A stretch of 64,000 nt of DNA from Thiomargarita sp. (GTDB lineage Bacteria > Pseudomonadota > Gammaproteobacteria > Beggiatoales > Beggiatoaceae), in assembly GCA_020721005.1 (NCBI GenBank), contig DYNP01000001.1, forward strand, positions 344,994 to 408,993. Reading direction: 5' to 3'. The notes under the pieces are model-generated. The model worked only from the letters and a program-made list of their open reading frames with translations, did not search any database and was not told where the DNA came from. This document shows, one piece after another, positions 1 to 9,130 of this stretch. Within the stretch, counting starts at the first letter, position 1, and each line of letters begins with the position of its first letter. The translations under genes and the position numbers were made by a program.

Positions 1-2
1 AA

Positions 3-80
3 GGTCTCTATCTGGCTTGCATTCATGAAGATAATTTCAGTTTGCAAGTCCCACAGGGATTTGAGGGTAGGGCTTTTTAG
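3..80 (+). CDS. Possible 3' end of a gene entering from upstream
   Basis: Frame 3 is open from the first bases to a TAG at 78-80 and its composition looks protein-like (about 25 residues ending in GFEGRAF). Nothing about function can be said from so short a tail, and another frame is open a little further. It is listed only because an upstream gene probably ends here. Confidence 0.25.
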   Translation, partial: GLYLACIHEDNFSLQVPQGFEGRAF

Positions 81-156
81 TTGTTCAGGGTAAGCAAATT
101 GTTAAATATAAACCGTATTAAGTGATTGAATTTGAAATGGGTGAATAGATTAAAAC

Positions 157-2073
157 GTGAAAATATCCTGCTTAGTAAAACTATTTTTGGGTCTGACAAT
201 GGCTATTGCCCATTTTGTCAAAGCAGAAGTGGTGATTGACAGTAGTTTTGGCGATCAGGAGATTTTTTTGGAGGGTCCAAACTTCCGTATTGAACCTGGT
301 TATGGACAACAGGTAGGGGGTAATTTGTTCCACAGTTTCAGGAATTTTGATTTGAATAAGGGTCAGTCTGCTGTTTTTTTGGGTCCCAATTCTGTTGAAA
401 ATATTGTTGGGCGTATAACTGGAAGTCAACGATCAGTGATTAATGGGGGGATTCGCTCTGACATTCCCCAAGCCAATCTTTACCTAATAAATCCCCATGG
501 TTTTTTACTCGGTCCCAAGGCTAGGTTGGATATTGGGGGCGCCTTTTATTTGAGCACTGCTGATCAACTTCGTTTGGGAACATCGGGTCATTTCAATGCT
601 TCTCAGCCTGAAAACAGCGTGTTGATCAGTGCTCCTCCAACTGCTTTTGGTTTTTTGGACAATACTTCTGCCAAAATTCAAATCGTTGAAAGTGATTTGG
701 GAACTACTCAAAATAGGCGTTTTTCTATTGTGGGGGGCGAAATTCAGGTGGAGGGAGGAAAATTGCGGGCAGTGTCTGGACAAATCAATTTGATTGGAAT
801 TACCTCAAATGGGGAAGTTAAAATCAGTTCCACCGGGTTATTGGTAGATAGCAAAATTTCCTTGGGAAATGTTTCATTAGAAAGGCAAACTACGATTGAT
901 ACCGGTAAGGATGGGGCGGGACATATTTTTATTCGGGGACGAGACTTGATTTTGAATAAGGGAAGTTCCATTATTGCCAATAACAGTGCCAATCCTAACA
1001 CCGGGCTAATTGCTTTGGAAGTGGATAAATTGGATTTGTCTGGAGGAGCTAATATAGACAGTCGCACTTTTGGTCCCGGACAAGGGGGGCAGATTCAGAT
1101 TAGGGTTAAGGGGGAGGCAAAATTGAGTGATGAAAGTACGATTCAATCCAGCACTGATACCAGTGTCAGTGAGGCTGGGAATGCCGGAAATATTGTATTG
1201 GAAGCTGGCTCCTTATTGTTGGAGAACAGCATAATTTCTAGCACCACTGAAAGTTCGGGGCAAGGAGGAGATATTACTTTAAGCCTTCAGAGTGGGATAA
1301 TTTTAACAGAATCGGTGATACAAGCCAGTTCCATTCCCAAGGGAGATTCTGTTTCCAAGGCTGGGAATGCTGGGAGAATTCATATCAGTGCTCAGGATAT
1401 TCGTTTGACAATGGGCAGTAGAATTGATAACAGTACATTTGGGACTGGTTCGGGAGGAAATATCTTTTTAAGTGCCAACCATGAATTACAACAACAGGAT
1501 GCATTTATTTCTGCTGACAGTCAAGGGATTGGTGAAGCAGGTGGCATTGTGATTGAAGCCTTGGCAGTGAATATGTGGAACAGTTATATTTCGACCGCGG
1601 CTAATCAGGCTGATGGAGGCAATATTGTCATGAAGGTGCAGCAACAATTGGCCTTGGAAAACAGTGAAATCAGTGCCACAGTTCAAGGGGGATCTGGGAA
1701 TGGGGGGAATTTGTTGATTAGTAATCCGTTGCAAGTAAATTTGACGCGAAGTCAAATCGTGGCAAATGCCAATCGAGGTAAGGGGGGACTGGTGTTGATT
1801 GTAACCCCTAAATCACCTCGTCTTCTTGAAAATAGTCTTATTGAAGCTTCTTCGGATAAGGGCTTGGATGGGGATGTTAAAATAGATGATCTTGATAATA
1901 TGGACATTGTCACTTTACCCACTGTGTTTTTGGATGCCAGTCATTGGATAAGAGAACACTGTGCTGTTCGTAATGATGCTGATTTAAGTGAATTTATCAT
2001 TGTAGGAAGATATGGCCTACCCAATGCTCCAGAGGATTTACAAAGTTATGTGCCTTCTTTACGAGACCAATAA
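157..2073 (+). CDS. Filamentous haemagglutinin-like exoprotein (two-partner secretion)
   Basis: A secreted adhesin-type protein of 638 residues. It has an N-terminal signal peptide (about residues 1-23) followed by a TPS/haemagglutinin activity domain (about 25-145): the stretch around NPHGFLLGPKARLD corresponds to the NPNGI-type motif that a TpsB/FhaC outer-membrane transporter recognises in this family. The rest (150-600) is glycine-, serine- and asparagine-rich with recurring short strands such as SGQGGDI and GSGGNI, as expected for a right-handed beta-helix. The two Cys positions usual at the end of such proteins are reduced to one (Cys near residue 605). No TpsB partner is in the window. 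It is followed 73 bp later by the exported protease, possibly in the same transcript. Substrate or binding partner unknown. Confidence 0.85.
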   Translation: MKISCLVKLFLGLTMAIAHFVKAEVVIDSSFGDQEIFLEGPNFRIEPGYGQQVGGNLFHSFRNFDLNKGQSAVFLGPNSVENIVGRITGSQRSVINGGIRSDIPQANLYLINPHGFLLGPKARLDIGGAFYLSTADQLRLGTSGHFNASQPENSVLISAPPTAFGFLDNTSAKIQIVESDLGTTQNRRFSIVGGEIQVEGGKLRAVSGQINLIGITSNGEVKISSTGLLVDSKISLGNVSLERQTTIDTGKDGAGHIFIRGRDLILNKGSSIIANNSANPNTGLIALEVDKLDLSGGANIDSRTFGPGQGGQIQIRVKGEAKLSDESTIQSSTDTSVSEAGNAGNIVLEAGSLLLENSIISSTTESSGQGGDITLSLQSGIILTESVIQASSIPKGDSVSKAGNAGRIHISAQDIRLTMGSRIDNSTFGTGSGGNIFLSANHELQQQDAFISADSQGIGEAGGIVIEALAVNMWNSYISTAANQADGGNIVMKVQQQLALENSEISATVQGGSGNGGNLLISNPLQVNLTRSQIVANANRGKGGLVLIVTPKSPRLLENSLIEASSDKGLDGDVKIDDLDNMDIVTLPTVFLDASHWIREHCAVRNDADLSEFIIVGRYGLPNAPEDLQSYVPSLRDQ

Positions 2074-2146
2074 CTTTTTATGGGGGGTTTCCTATCATTT
2101 TGATTAGTAAACCATTTTTAACGTTGTTTTTTACAGAGAATAAGTT

Positions 2147-5100
2147 ATGTCCACACGATCATATTTAAAAAACGTTTTTCAAAAGACCAGGAGACTGCTT
2201 ACCATATTGCTTTTATTGAGCAATCCATTGCTGGCCAATTTCGCATTGGCCAATTGTGATGCCAATCAATGTGTTTATTCCAACATTCCATTTACCAAAG
2301 CTGGTTTTTATGTGGCACAAGTCCGTTTAGAGCCCGGTCGCCAAGAGGGTTTTTGGGGACTGTCAGTCAATACTTCTGGCGGTATAAATACCGGTGGTTT
2401 TAATGCAGGGACCGTGTTGAAGGAAAATGGGCAAGAGCCTGGATTTATGGGATTTTACCTCAATGGTTATGAAAGCGTCAGTTTAACTGCTTATGAGTAT
2501 TCTGGTCAAATTCCTGAAATGACAGTGATGATAGAACGACAAGATTTGGATACCGGAGTACGTTCCATCGTTTATGGTCCCACTTTGATGGGCAATGGTG
2601 GGAATGATGTCACTGATTTATTAGTACCTGGATTTTATGTAGCTTCAGCGGTGAGTCAAGAAGGAAGTGCACGGGGTCGTTTTGGCATTTCTTTATTGGG
2701 AGAAAATTTCACCGGGGGAGTCAATATAGGAGGCTGGATTGATGAATTTACGGGTGATACTGGAGAGGGATTTGGGGCTTTTTATGTAGCCTCTCCTCAA
2801 ACGGTCAATCTCACTTTACTGTTTGGGAACAGCTATGGAGATAAAGGTTCAGGTTTGTTGAATGTTACCGTATTTTACTTAAATCCAGTGACTGAGGAAC
2901 GAGAATTTTACTGGGACAGTAATACTTCGATTTCCCTAAATTCTGCACCTACGGCTCATCCGATCACTTCTTCAGCCAGTGCCGGGGAAACTTTGCAAAT
3001 TAACCTATCGGGCAGCGATCCTGATGGAGACACCTTAGCTTATGAACTTCTGTCCCCAACTGCCAGCGATGCTTATGATTCTGCCTATATTCAAGGCAAT
3101 ATTTTGTATCTACAAATCTCAGCTACTTTCGAGTCCCTTGGCAATACCACTTTAGAATATCGGGTCACTGATGGTCAACAATTCAGCGCTCCAGCCCCGA
3201 TCGTTTTACAAACCAGTTCTCTTGAAGAGCAACCAGGATTGGGTTTAGATTTGACCGATTTACGAACCTATTCTGAAGTTCCACGCAGCTTCTTAAGTGG
3301 CCGATTGTTTGGATCTTCTGGGCTGGCACCAACCTTACCCCCTCGAGTTGACTTAAGTGACAGTTTCCCAATTGCCGGTGATCAAGGCAACCAAGGCAGT
3401 TGTGTTGGCTGGGCCACTGCCTATGCTCTGAAAAGTTATCAGGAACGCATGGAAGAAAATTGGTCCCTACAGACTGCTGATGGTCAACCAGACTATCAAC
3501 ATATTTTCAGTCCCGCTTTTATTTACAATCAAATCAATGGGGGTCAAGATGGAGGCTCTGATCCTTATGAAGCCTTACAACTGATTGTGGAGAAAGGGGC
3601 TGCCACTTGGACCTCCATGCCCTATAATGACCAGGACTATTGGAGTCAGCCCACTGCTACAGCCTCGGCTGAAGCCACTCAATTCAAAGGAGCTGCAGTT
3701 GAAGTGGCTGATGGGACCGTGGCAATCAAAAATGCTTTGGCCAGCCGCTTACCCGTGGTGGCAGGCATTTTCATTTACGATTCCTTCAACTATTTAACTG
3801 GTCAGGATGCAGTGTATAACGATGGCACAACAGTGTGCGAGGAATATCCTGCTTGTGGACATGCAGTCACCATTGTTGGCTATGACGATGACAAATTTGG
3901 GGGAGCGTTCAAAGTCATCAACTCTTGGGGAAAACATTGGGGAGACAATGGCTACTTTTGGTTACCCTATGAATTTGCCAAACGTCCAGCCCCTTGGGGA
4001 GATCAGCAATCCGGTGCAGTTCTCGCCATGTCTTTTCTGCTCAGAGATCAGGACAACACTGGCAGTCCCAACCAAAATCCTATTCCCACTCCCAATCCAA
4101 CTGATGGAGACTTGCCCAATTTGCAGGTAGAAACCTGGTCAGCCTCCTATGATGAACGTCTAGGGGGATCGGGAAGTTTGGAATACAGCATCATCAATAC
4201 TGGCATGGGAACGGTTCCTGCAAATGCAGTGGATGTGAATTTGATGCTGTCCACTGATGCCGATCTGTCAAGCAATGACATTTATGTGGTTTATGAAACT
4301 ATTCCCCTTGATATTGGTCCTGGAGAATCAGTTTATCGAGACCAAGAAAATAACATTCCTTTCTATTTTCCAGACAACATTCCGACCGGTATTTATTACA
4401 TGGGAGTCTGGGTCGACGATTTAAATCGGGTGCCCGAATCCAATGAGTATGACAATATCTCTTTTGGAGAACAAATGGTCAATATCCAAGGTGATTTGCC
4501 TGATCTGGTGGTCAACAGTTGGTATACTGAATGGGATGATTCTGGGACAGGCTCACTGGAATATGAAATTTCTAATCAAGGACTTAGAGCCACTACAGTT
4601 ACAGATTGGGATATCAACTTGGTCCTCAGTGAAGACGACATTATCGGTAATGGGAATGAGAAATTCATATTTTACGAATCCAGCGATTATATTTTACAAC
4701 CTGAAGAATCCGTATATCGCGACACTCAATCTGCAGCTACCTTTCAAGTATATCAAGATGTTTCTGGAGACCCAATTCCAGAAGGTATTTACTACATGGC
4801 TTTATGGGTCGATGATTTAAATCGAGAACAAGAGTCAAATGAGTATAACAACTATTCTTTAGGCGCGGAATTGGTCGTAGTGGGAGAAGATCCCTTTGCC
4901 TCCTTTTTCCGCTCTTCCGAAAAGCATGAGAATTACAATGGCAAGCCTCTACCCAACAAGGTAAAATTGCAAAAAGTTGAACTCTCAACGGGCTCAAATG
5001 GTCAACGTCGAGTTCGATTCTTAGCCGCAGATGAAAAAGCTGGGAATATGACCTTTGATAAACAACAAAGTTCGGTTAATCAAGTCATTTTCCCAACGGC

Positions 5101-5149
5101 CCGACGTCTTGCCCTGCCCAAAAAGGTACAGTATGGGACTGATAAGTAA
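2147..5149 (+). CDS. Exported papain-like cysteine protease with CARDB domains
   Basis: A 1000-residue secreted protein. Order of parts: signal peptide (1-35), a beta-rich N-terminal half, a cadherin/Ig-like segment with GSDPDGDTLAYE (about 290-350), a C1A papain-like catalytic domain (about 400-620), then two tandem CARDB-like domains (about 660-780 and 785-910) that share motifs such as PESNEYDN and QESNEYNN. The catalytic residues are visible: Cys419 in QGSCVGWA, His572 in CGHAVTIVGYDDD and Asn592 in VINSWG. The family cleaves peptides outside the cytoplasm, and CARDB domains usually mediate adhesion. The protein may process or anchor surface proteins such as the exoprotein just upstream (inference). 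Its 3' end overlaps the next gene by 17 bp in another frame. Confidence 0.85.
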   Translation: MSTRSYLKNVFQKTRRLLTILLLLSNPLLANFALANCDANQCVYSNIPFTKAGFYVAQVRLEPGRQEGFWGLSVNTSGGINTGGFNAGTVLKENGQEPGFMGFYLNGYESVSLTAYEYSGQIPEMTVMIERQDLDTGVRSIVYGPTLMGNGGNDVTDLLVPGFYVASAVSQEGSARGRFGISLLGENFTGGVNIGGWIDEFTGDTGEGFGAFYVASPQTVNLTLLFGNSYGDKGSGLLNVTVFYLNPVTEEREFYWDSNTSISLNSAPTAHPITSSASAGETLQINLSGSDPDGDTLAYELLSPTASDAYDSAYIQGNILYLQISATFESLGNTTLEYRVTDGQQFSAPAPIVLQTSSLEEQPGLGLDLTDLRTYSEVPRSFLSGRLFGSSGLAPTLPPRVDLSDSFPIAGDQGNQGSCVGWATAYALKSYQERMEENWSLQTADGQPDYQHIFSPAFIYNQINGGQDGGSDPYEALQLIVEKGAATWTSMPYNDQDYWSQPTATASAEATQFKGAAVEVADGTVAIKNALASRLPVVAGIFIYDSFNYLTGQDAVYNDGTTVCEEYPACGHAVTIVGYDDDKFGGAFKVINSWGKHWGDNGYFWLPYEFAKRPAPWGDQQSGAVLAMSFLLRDQDNTGSPNQNPIPTPNPTDGDLPNLQVETWSASYDERLGGSGSLEYSIINTGMGTVPANAVDVNLMLSTDADLSSNDIYVVYETIPLDIGPGESVYRDQENNIPFYFPDNIPTGIYYMGVWVDDLNRVPESNEYDNISFGEQMVNIQGDLPDLVVNSWYTEWDDSGTGSLEYEISNQGLRATTVTDWDINLVLSEDDIIGNGNEKFIFYESSDYILQPEESVYRDTQSAATFQVYQDVSGDPIPEGIYYMALWVDDLNREQESNEYNNYSLGAELVVVGEDPFASFFRSSEKHENYNGKPLPNKVKLQKVELSTGSNGQRRVRFLAADEKAGNMTFDKQQSSVNQVIFPTARRLALPKKVQYGTDK

Positions 5150-5438
5150 AAGCATCGGTGGGCTGGCTCTGCTATTGTCCATATCGTGCGTGGCCACTCA
5201 ACCCCCATTACCTACGGAAGAGACCCCACAACTAACCCCCTCCAAAAAGGTCAATTTGGGCAATCCAGCCACCCAATATTGTTTGGAACAAGGTTACCAT
5301 TCTGAACCCATTTTGTCCACCTCAGGGATGCCGACAGGTCACCTGTGCATACACCCTGAAACAGGACAAAAATGTGAAGAATGGGCTTATTTTCGTGGAG
5401 AATGTCAACTGGAAAAACTAACAGTTCCTCAACCCTAA
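5133..5438 (+). CDS. DUF333-family lipoprotein
   Basis: A small predicted lipoprotein of about 101 residues. The start chosen is ATG 5133, because it begins a clean lipoprotein signal peptide ending in the lipobox LSISC; an in-frame ATG at 5055 would bury that signal inside a longer leader. The mature part carries the DUF333 signature NPATQYCLEQGY and closing Cys residues (CEEWAYFRGEC). DUF333 proteins are often labelled putative hemolysins, but the biochemical role is not established. The start overlaps the end of the protease gene by 17 bp, which suggests translational coupling. Confidence 0.75.
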   Translation: MGLISKSIGGLALLLSISCVATQPPLPTEETPQLTPSKKVNLGNPATQYCLEQGYHSEPILSTSGMPTGHLCIHPETGQKCEEWAYFRGECQLEKLTVPQP

Positions 5439-5446
5439 AATGGCCA

Positions 5447-5474
5447 GATGGGCAATAAACCAAAGTTGCCCATC
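5447..5474 (+). terminator. Hairpin after the DUF333 gene
   Basis: Perfect 9-bp arms GATGGGCAA / TTGCCCATC with a 10-nt loop, 9 bp past the stop codon. No T-run follows, so it may be a transcript-stabilising stem rather than a true intrinsic terminator. Confidence 0.45.
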
Positions 5475-5535
5475 CTGCCAATACAGAGCATTTTGTCTAG
5501 GGCGTGTCATCAAATCAGCAATTGTAGCTAACGAA

Positions 5536-5582
5536 CTGTGTAGGATGTGCTGAGCGTTTTTTGCGAAGCGCATCAATCGACT
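5536..5582 (+). repeat. 47-bp dispersed repeat, copy 1
   Basis: 45 of 47 bases match 59084-59130. Both copies contain TTTTTTGCGAAGCGCATC. A nearby GGGCGTGTCATCAA (5511-5524) is also shared with the second locus (59164-59177), there on the other side of the repeat. The surrounding 225 bp between the two convergent genes holds no other recognisable feature. Confidence 0.8.
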
Positions 5583-5618
5583 TATACAATTGAAATTATC
5601 CAGCTACAATAGGTTAGG

Positions 5619-5655
5619 GAGGGTGGTTAAAATAATGGGAACTTTATCCACCCTC
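5619..5655 (-). terminator. Hairpin downstream of the DUF4189 gene
   Basis: Arms GAGGGTGG / CCACCCTC lie 9 bp past the end of the minus-strand gene. There is no T-run on either side, so its terminator function is uncertain. Confidence 0.4.
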
Positions 5656-5663
5656 TTAACTGA

Positions 5664-6020
5664 TTAATCCCAATCACACTTGGTTGTTACCAGTTTGCAG
5701 TCTGAACCGCAAGCAGCCATTGCCTTATTGCCGGCTTCACTGCTGCTTTGTCCCTTGGCGGTAACAATAAAAGCATAGTTATCTGTCTTTCTAGCAATCG
5801 ACCCACATTGATTTCTGAAGGTCAGTTCTACTATGCAGTCACTTTTACCGCAACTAGATACTGCGTAATCAGGGGCGGCCGAGCTGCAGCTGTAAGATTC
5901 TGTACCAGCGCCATAATATCCAGTTGTTCTGGAATAGGCAATGCTTGTGCAGGCGTTAGCTATACCCCAAGATAACAGGGTCAAAATGAGGCTGGGAATA
6001 ACTATTTTGTAGTATTTCAT
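5664..6020 (-). CDS. Secreted DUF4189-type small cysteine-rich protein
   Basis: 118 residues from ATG 6020, the start supported by a strong ribosome binding site (GGGAGAAG) just upstream; a longer frame reaching 6161 lacks a signal peptide at its N-terminus. A signal peptide (about 1-21) ends at the A-N-A/C region, then comes a mature domain with about ten cysteines, suggesting disulfides in the periplasm or outside the cell. The layout (AYSRTTGYYG, then SSSEAGNKAMAACG) matches the DUF4189 family, whose function is unknown. It is divergent from the XRE regulator, with about 160 bp between the starts, so that regulator is a candidate controller (inference). Confidence 0.65.
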   Translation of the reverse strand: MKYYKIVIPSLILTLLSWGIANACTSIAYSRTTGYYGAGTESYSCSSAAPDYAVSSCGKSDCIVELTFRNQCGSIARKTDNYAFIVTAKGQSSSEAGNKAMAACGSDCKLVTTKCDWD

Positions 6021-6178
6021 AACTTCTCCCTTGATTTGGTTAAATACATGGACATACAATATTCTGAAAGACAGCGAATTTAAAATGTCGTGCCAAATTT
6101 CAGACTGGGATAGGATAAAAGGTGGAGATAAATTTGTCCACCGATAGCGTTGGTATTTCACCTATAGGAGCATTATTT

Positions 6179-6601
6179 ATGCGAGTGTTTGAAAAAATTA
6201 AATTAATGCGTCAACTCAAAGGGTGGTCACAGGAAGAAGTAGCGCATCGATTGGGCATGTCTAACAGTGGCTACGGTAGCATTGAGCGGGGTGAAACTGA
6301 TGTTAATTTGTCCAGATTAGAAGAAATTGCGAAGATATTTGGGGTGGATTTGGCGGAATTATTTAGCTTGGTTGAACAAAACATCTTTAATTTTGGCGGA
6401 AATCACAGTAACCATTGTCAAAATTGGCATACCCATTCTCCTCCTAATCAGTCATCTTTAGGGCCTGATTTAGAAAAGATGCAGTCTACCAATGAGCAAC
6501 AAGCTAAGGAAATTGAATACCTTAAACAACAAAATGCAGATTTAAGGGAAGTTAATGCCAACCTAAAAGACATGATAAATTTGCTAAAAAAAACCAACTA
6601 A
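6179..6601 (+). CDS. XRE-family transcriptional regulator with C-terminal coiled coil
   Basis: 140 residues from ATG 6179, preceded by AGGAG with 8-nt spacing; an earlier in-frame start at 6122 has no such site. A helix-turn-helix XRE domain covers about residues 4-62 (LKGWSQEEVAHRLGMSNSGY, then IERGETDVNLSRLEEIA). A His/Asn-rich linker (70-95) follows, then a leucine-rich coiled coil (about 99-137) that probably drives oligomerisation. It likely binds DNA near itself and the divergent DUF4189 gene. Its effector is unknown. Confidence 0.8.
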   Translation: MRVFEKIKLMRQLKGWSQEEVAHRLGMSNSGYGSIERGETDVNLSRLEEIAKIFGVDLAELFSLVEQNIFNFGGNHSNHCQNWHTHSPPNQSSLGPDLEKMQSTNEQQAKEIEYLKQQNADLREVNANLKDMINLLKKTN

Positions 6602-6699
6602 AAAAATCATGGCTCAATTGCTATTGGTAAATTACAATTAAATCTATCCAGCCTGAGGAATAAAAGATAACTATTTTTTTCATCATCAGCCTCCTGCTT

Positions 6700-7500
6700 A
6701 TGGGACTATTTGGGGGAATTTTTTACCTTAAGCCAACCCTCAAACTATGGATAATCACAAATTGTAAAAAGTGGATTTTGCAGCCCTTAAGCCGAAAAAA
6801 TAATCTGCGACCCCAGAAGGGGCGGTTTACTCCCGATTTGCCCAATGTCCAACGTTACGGGGGAATCTCCCCAACTGTATTGACTACACAGTATCCAGAA
6901 ATTCGTCAACCTGATCCAGATCCATTTGGTAAATCATTGCCTTATACGGCCACAACTCATTATTTTTCACCGTTAGAGACTGCACTGTTTCATGCTTTGG
7001 AACGTGCCTTACATCAACAACCTTATCGAATTTTTGGCAAAGTTCCTTTGACCCATTTGCTCACCACTTTGCCCAATTTAGACAGTCACACTCAACAATC
7101 GGCTTACGAGCGATTGCAACAAAAACAATTGGATTTTGTGATTTGTCATGCCGACACTTTGGAGGTTAAAGGGGTAGTGCTTGTAGAATCCCGACCTCAT
7201 TCCCCTGCAGGAGATTTACAAAAACGTTTTTTGGAGGCCGCCTTAGCCACCGCTCATATTCCCCTATTAAAAGTTCCCCCTCGTCAAGATTATCCTTTGA
7301 TTCCTCTGCAAAAATTGTTAAAACAAGTGTTGGGCATTCATCTCAAATTAACCAGTGTCCAAGTGTGTCCCCGGTGTGGAGCTCCCTTGAAATCGGCCAC
7401 TGTTTCCAAAGGTGCTGCCCAAGGCCAACGAGTTTGGGTCTGTTCTCATTACCCACAATGTAAAACTGTCCAGGCAATGTTGGGATCAGAAGAATCTTGA
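6700..7500 (+). CDS. DUF2726 protein with C-terminal zinc ribbon
   Basis: 266 residues: a short N-terminal hydrophobic segment (about 1-20), a DUF2726 domain (about 85-215, FSPLETALFHALERAL through FLEAALATAHIPLLKVP) and a C-terminal zinc ribbon of the topoisomerase type (CPRCGAPL ... CSHYPQCK, four cysteines). DUF2726 is related to restriction-endonuclease-like folds and is often found with zinc fingers, so binding or processing of nucleic acid is plausible. No function has been assigned. It stands alone between the regulator and the amidohydrolase. Confidence 0.75.
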   Translation: MGLFGGIFYLKPTLKLWIITNCKKWILQPLSRKNNLRPQKGRFTPDLPNVQRYGGISPTVLTTQYPEIRQPDPDPFGKSLPYTATTHYFSPLETALFHALERALHQQPYRIFGKVPLTHLLTTLPNLDSHTQQSAYERLQQKQLDFVICHADTLEVKGVVLVESRPHSPAGDLQKRFLEAALATAHIPLLKVPPRQDYPLIPLQKLLKQVLGIHLKLTSVQVCPRCGAPLKSATVSKGAAQGQRVWVCSHYPQCKTVQAMLGSEES

Positions 7501-7563
7501 AATTAATTAAAGAGACCACAATAAATTATTTTTCCAAAATTGACACTGTTTGTAGATAAATTC

Positions 7564-8838
7564 ATGCATCGCCGCCAATTCTTAAATTTACTGGCTTTTT
7601 CAACTTTTGGAGGATTGTTAGGGTATGGTACAGATCGCCTTTTGCATTCCAGATATTGGCCAGATGGACATCAGTTTTTAAACGCTTGTCATTCTTCCTT
7701 ATCCTTGGAATTGTTCAACCATGAGGTGGTACTTTCTGCCTTGGAAGGTGTTGATTTGAAACAACTTTGGGATGGGCATGTGCATCTGTTGGGAATGGGC
7801 GATACAGACAGTGGTTGTTGGGTAAATCCCAATTTTCAACATGCCAGTGATATTCGGCAGCGTCTGCAGTTTATGTTTTATCTCAATGCGGCTTGTCTTA
7901 CCCCAGAGCTTTCTCAAGATGAGGGTTATGTAACTCGATTGCAACAATCTGCTTGGAAAAATCGGCTGTTGTTGTTGGCTTTTGATTTTGCTTATAATAA
8001 AAAGGGGGAACGTCTTTTAGAGCGCAGTGCTTTTTACACTCCCAATCATTACGCAGCCCATTTGCATCAGCAATTCCCAAAACAGTTTGAGTGGGTAGCC
8101 TCTATTCATCCTTATCGGTCCGACGCTCTTGAGACTTTGGAATGGGCTTTTCGGCAAGGTGCTCGAGGAATCAAGTGGTTGCCAGCTGCCATGGGTATTG
8201 ATTTGGCAGATCGACAGTGCGAGCCATTTTATCAGGCTTTGGCTCGTTTAGAAATTCCTTTGTTATGTCATGTGGGTGATGAGCAGGCTGTACAGGGAAC
8301 AGCTCAGAAGGAATATGGAAATCCGTTGTTGCTGCGTCATGTTCTCGATCGAGGAGTCAAGGTGGTGGCAGCACATTGCGCCTCATTGGGAAACAGTGTG
8401 GACTTGGATAAGGGAACACAAGGTCCCTTAGTTGAGAATTTTGGATTGTTTCAACGCTTGATGAAAGAGCAACGTTATGAGGGTTTGTTGTTTGGTGATA
8501 TTTCGACAATGACTCACATTAAACGAGTTGAGACCGGGCTGGCTACTGTGTTAAGAGAAGAGGGCTGGCAAGCCCGTTTGCTTTATGGTTCAGATTATCC
8601 TCTATCTGGAATTATCCCTCTGATTTCATTGAAATTTTTGGTGCATTTGGGTTGTCTAAATCAGGAGCAGGCACGGGTTTTGGAACAGTTAAGACATGTT
8701 AACAGTTTGTTGTTTGATTTTGTGCTTAATCGACATGTGCAGGTGGATGGGCATCGATTTGCTCCAGAGGTTTTTCATACCCGCTCTTTTTGGACTGGGG
8801 GGCGTTTTTTTAAGATTATCACTCAGGAATGGTTTTGA
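7564..8838 (+). CDS. Amidohydrolase-family TIM-barrel metal hydrolase, exported
   Basis: 424 residues from ATG 7564; a TTG at 7540 is possible but puts extra residues before the leader. The N-terminus (HRRQFLNLLAF) resembles a Tat-type or lipid-free signal. The metal-binding HxH of the barrel is visible in WDGHVHLLGMGD, followed by further candidate ligands in LLCHVGDE, VVAAHCASLG and LLYGSDYPLSG (terminal Asp). This pattern fits the amidohydrolase_2 group, which contains decarboxylases and lactonases. The substrate is not predictable from sequence. No partner genes are adjacent. Confidence 0.75.
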   Translation: MHRRQFLNLLAFSTFGGLLGYGTDRLLHSRYWPDGHQFLNACHSSLSLELFNHEVVLSALEGVDLKQLWDGHVHLLGMGDTDSGCWVNPNFQHASDIRQRLQFMFYLNAACLTPELSQDEGYVTRLQQSAWKNRLLLLAFDFAYNKKGERLLERSAFYTPNHYAAHLHQQFPKQFEWVASIHPYRSDALETLEWAFRQGARGIKWLPAAMGIDLADRQCEPFYQALARLEIPLLCHVGDEQAVQGTAQKEYGNPLLLRHVLDRGVKVVAAHCASLGNSVDLDKGTQGPLVENFGLFQRLMKEQRYEGLLFGDISTMTHIKRVETGLATVLREEGWQARLLYGSDYPLSGIIPLISLKFLVHLGCLNQEQARVLEQLRHVNSLLFDFVLNRHVQVDGHRFAPEVFHTRSFWTGGRFFKIITQEWF

Positions 8839-9130
8839 GAGTGGTGATGGTTTGATATGGCAAGGTCTGTATAAAATGGTTAAACAGGGTAGGTTGCAGG
8901 GATGACATTCTTTCAAGGGATGTTAGACGCAATTTATCGGGAAGGCGTTTTAATTCTCTTTAAGCAATTGGGAAAAGAATAGGTCTTACTGAATATATAG
9001 GATAGGTTTTGTATAGGTAGGTATTTTTTATAGGTGAGAAATTGATAATTTATGTCTAGACAGTGTCGTCATAAGATGATATAAATGGCAAATTAAGGGT
9101 GTTATAGAATCAAAAAGGGGTTAATGAAGG

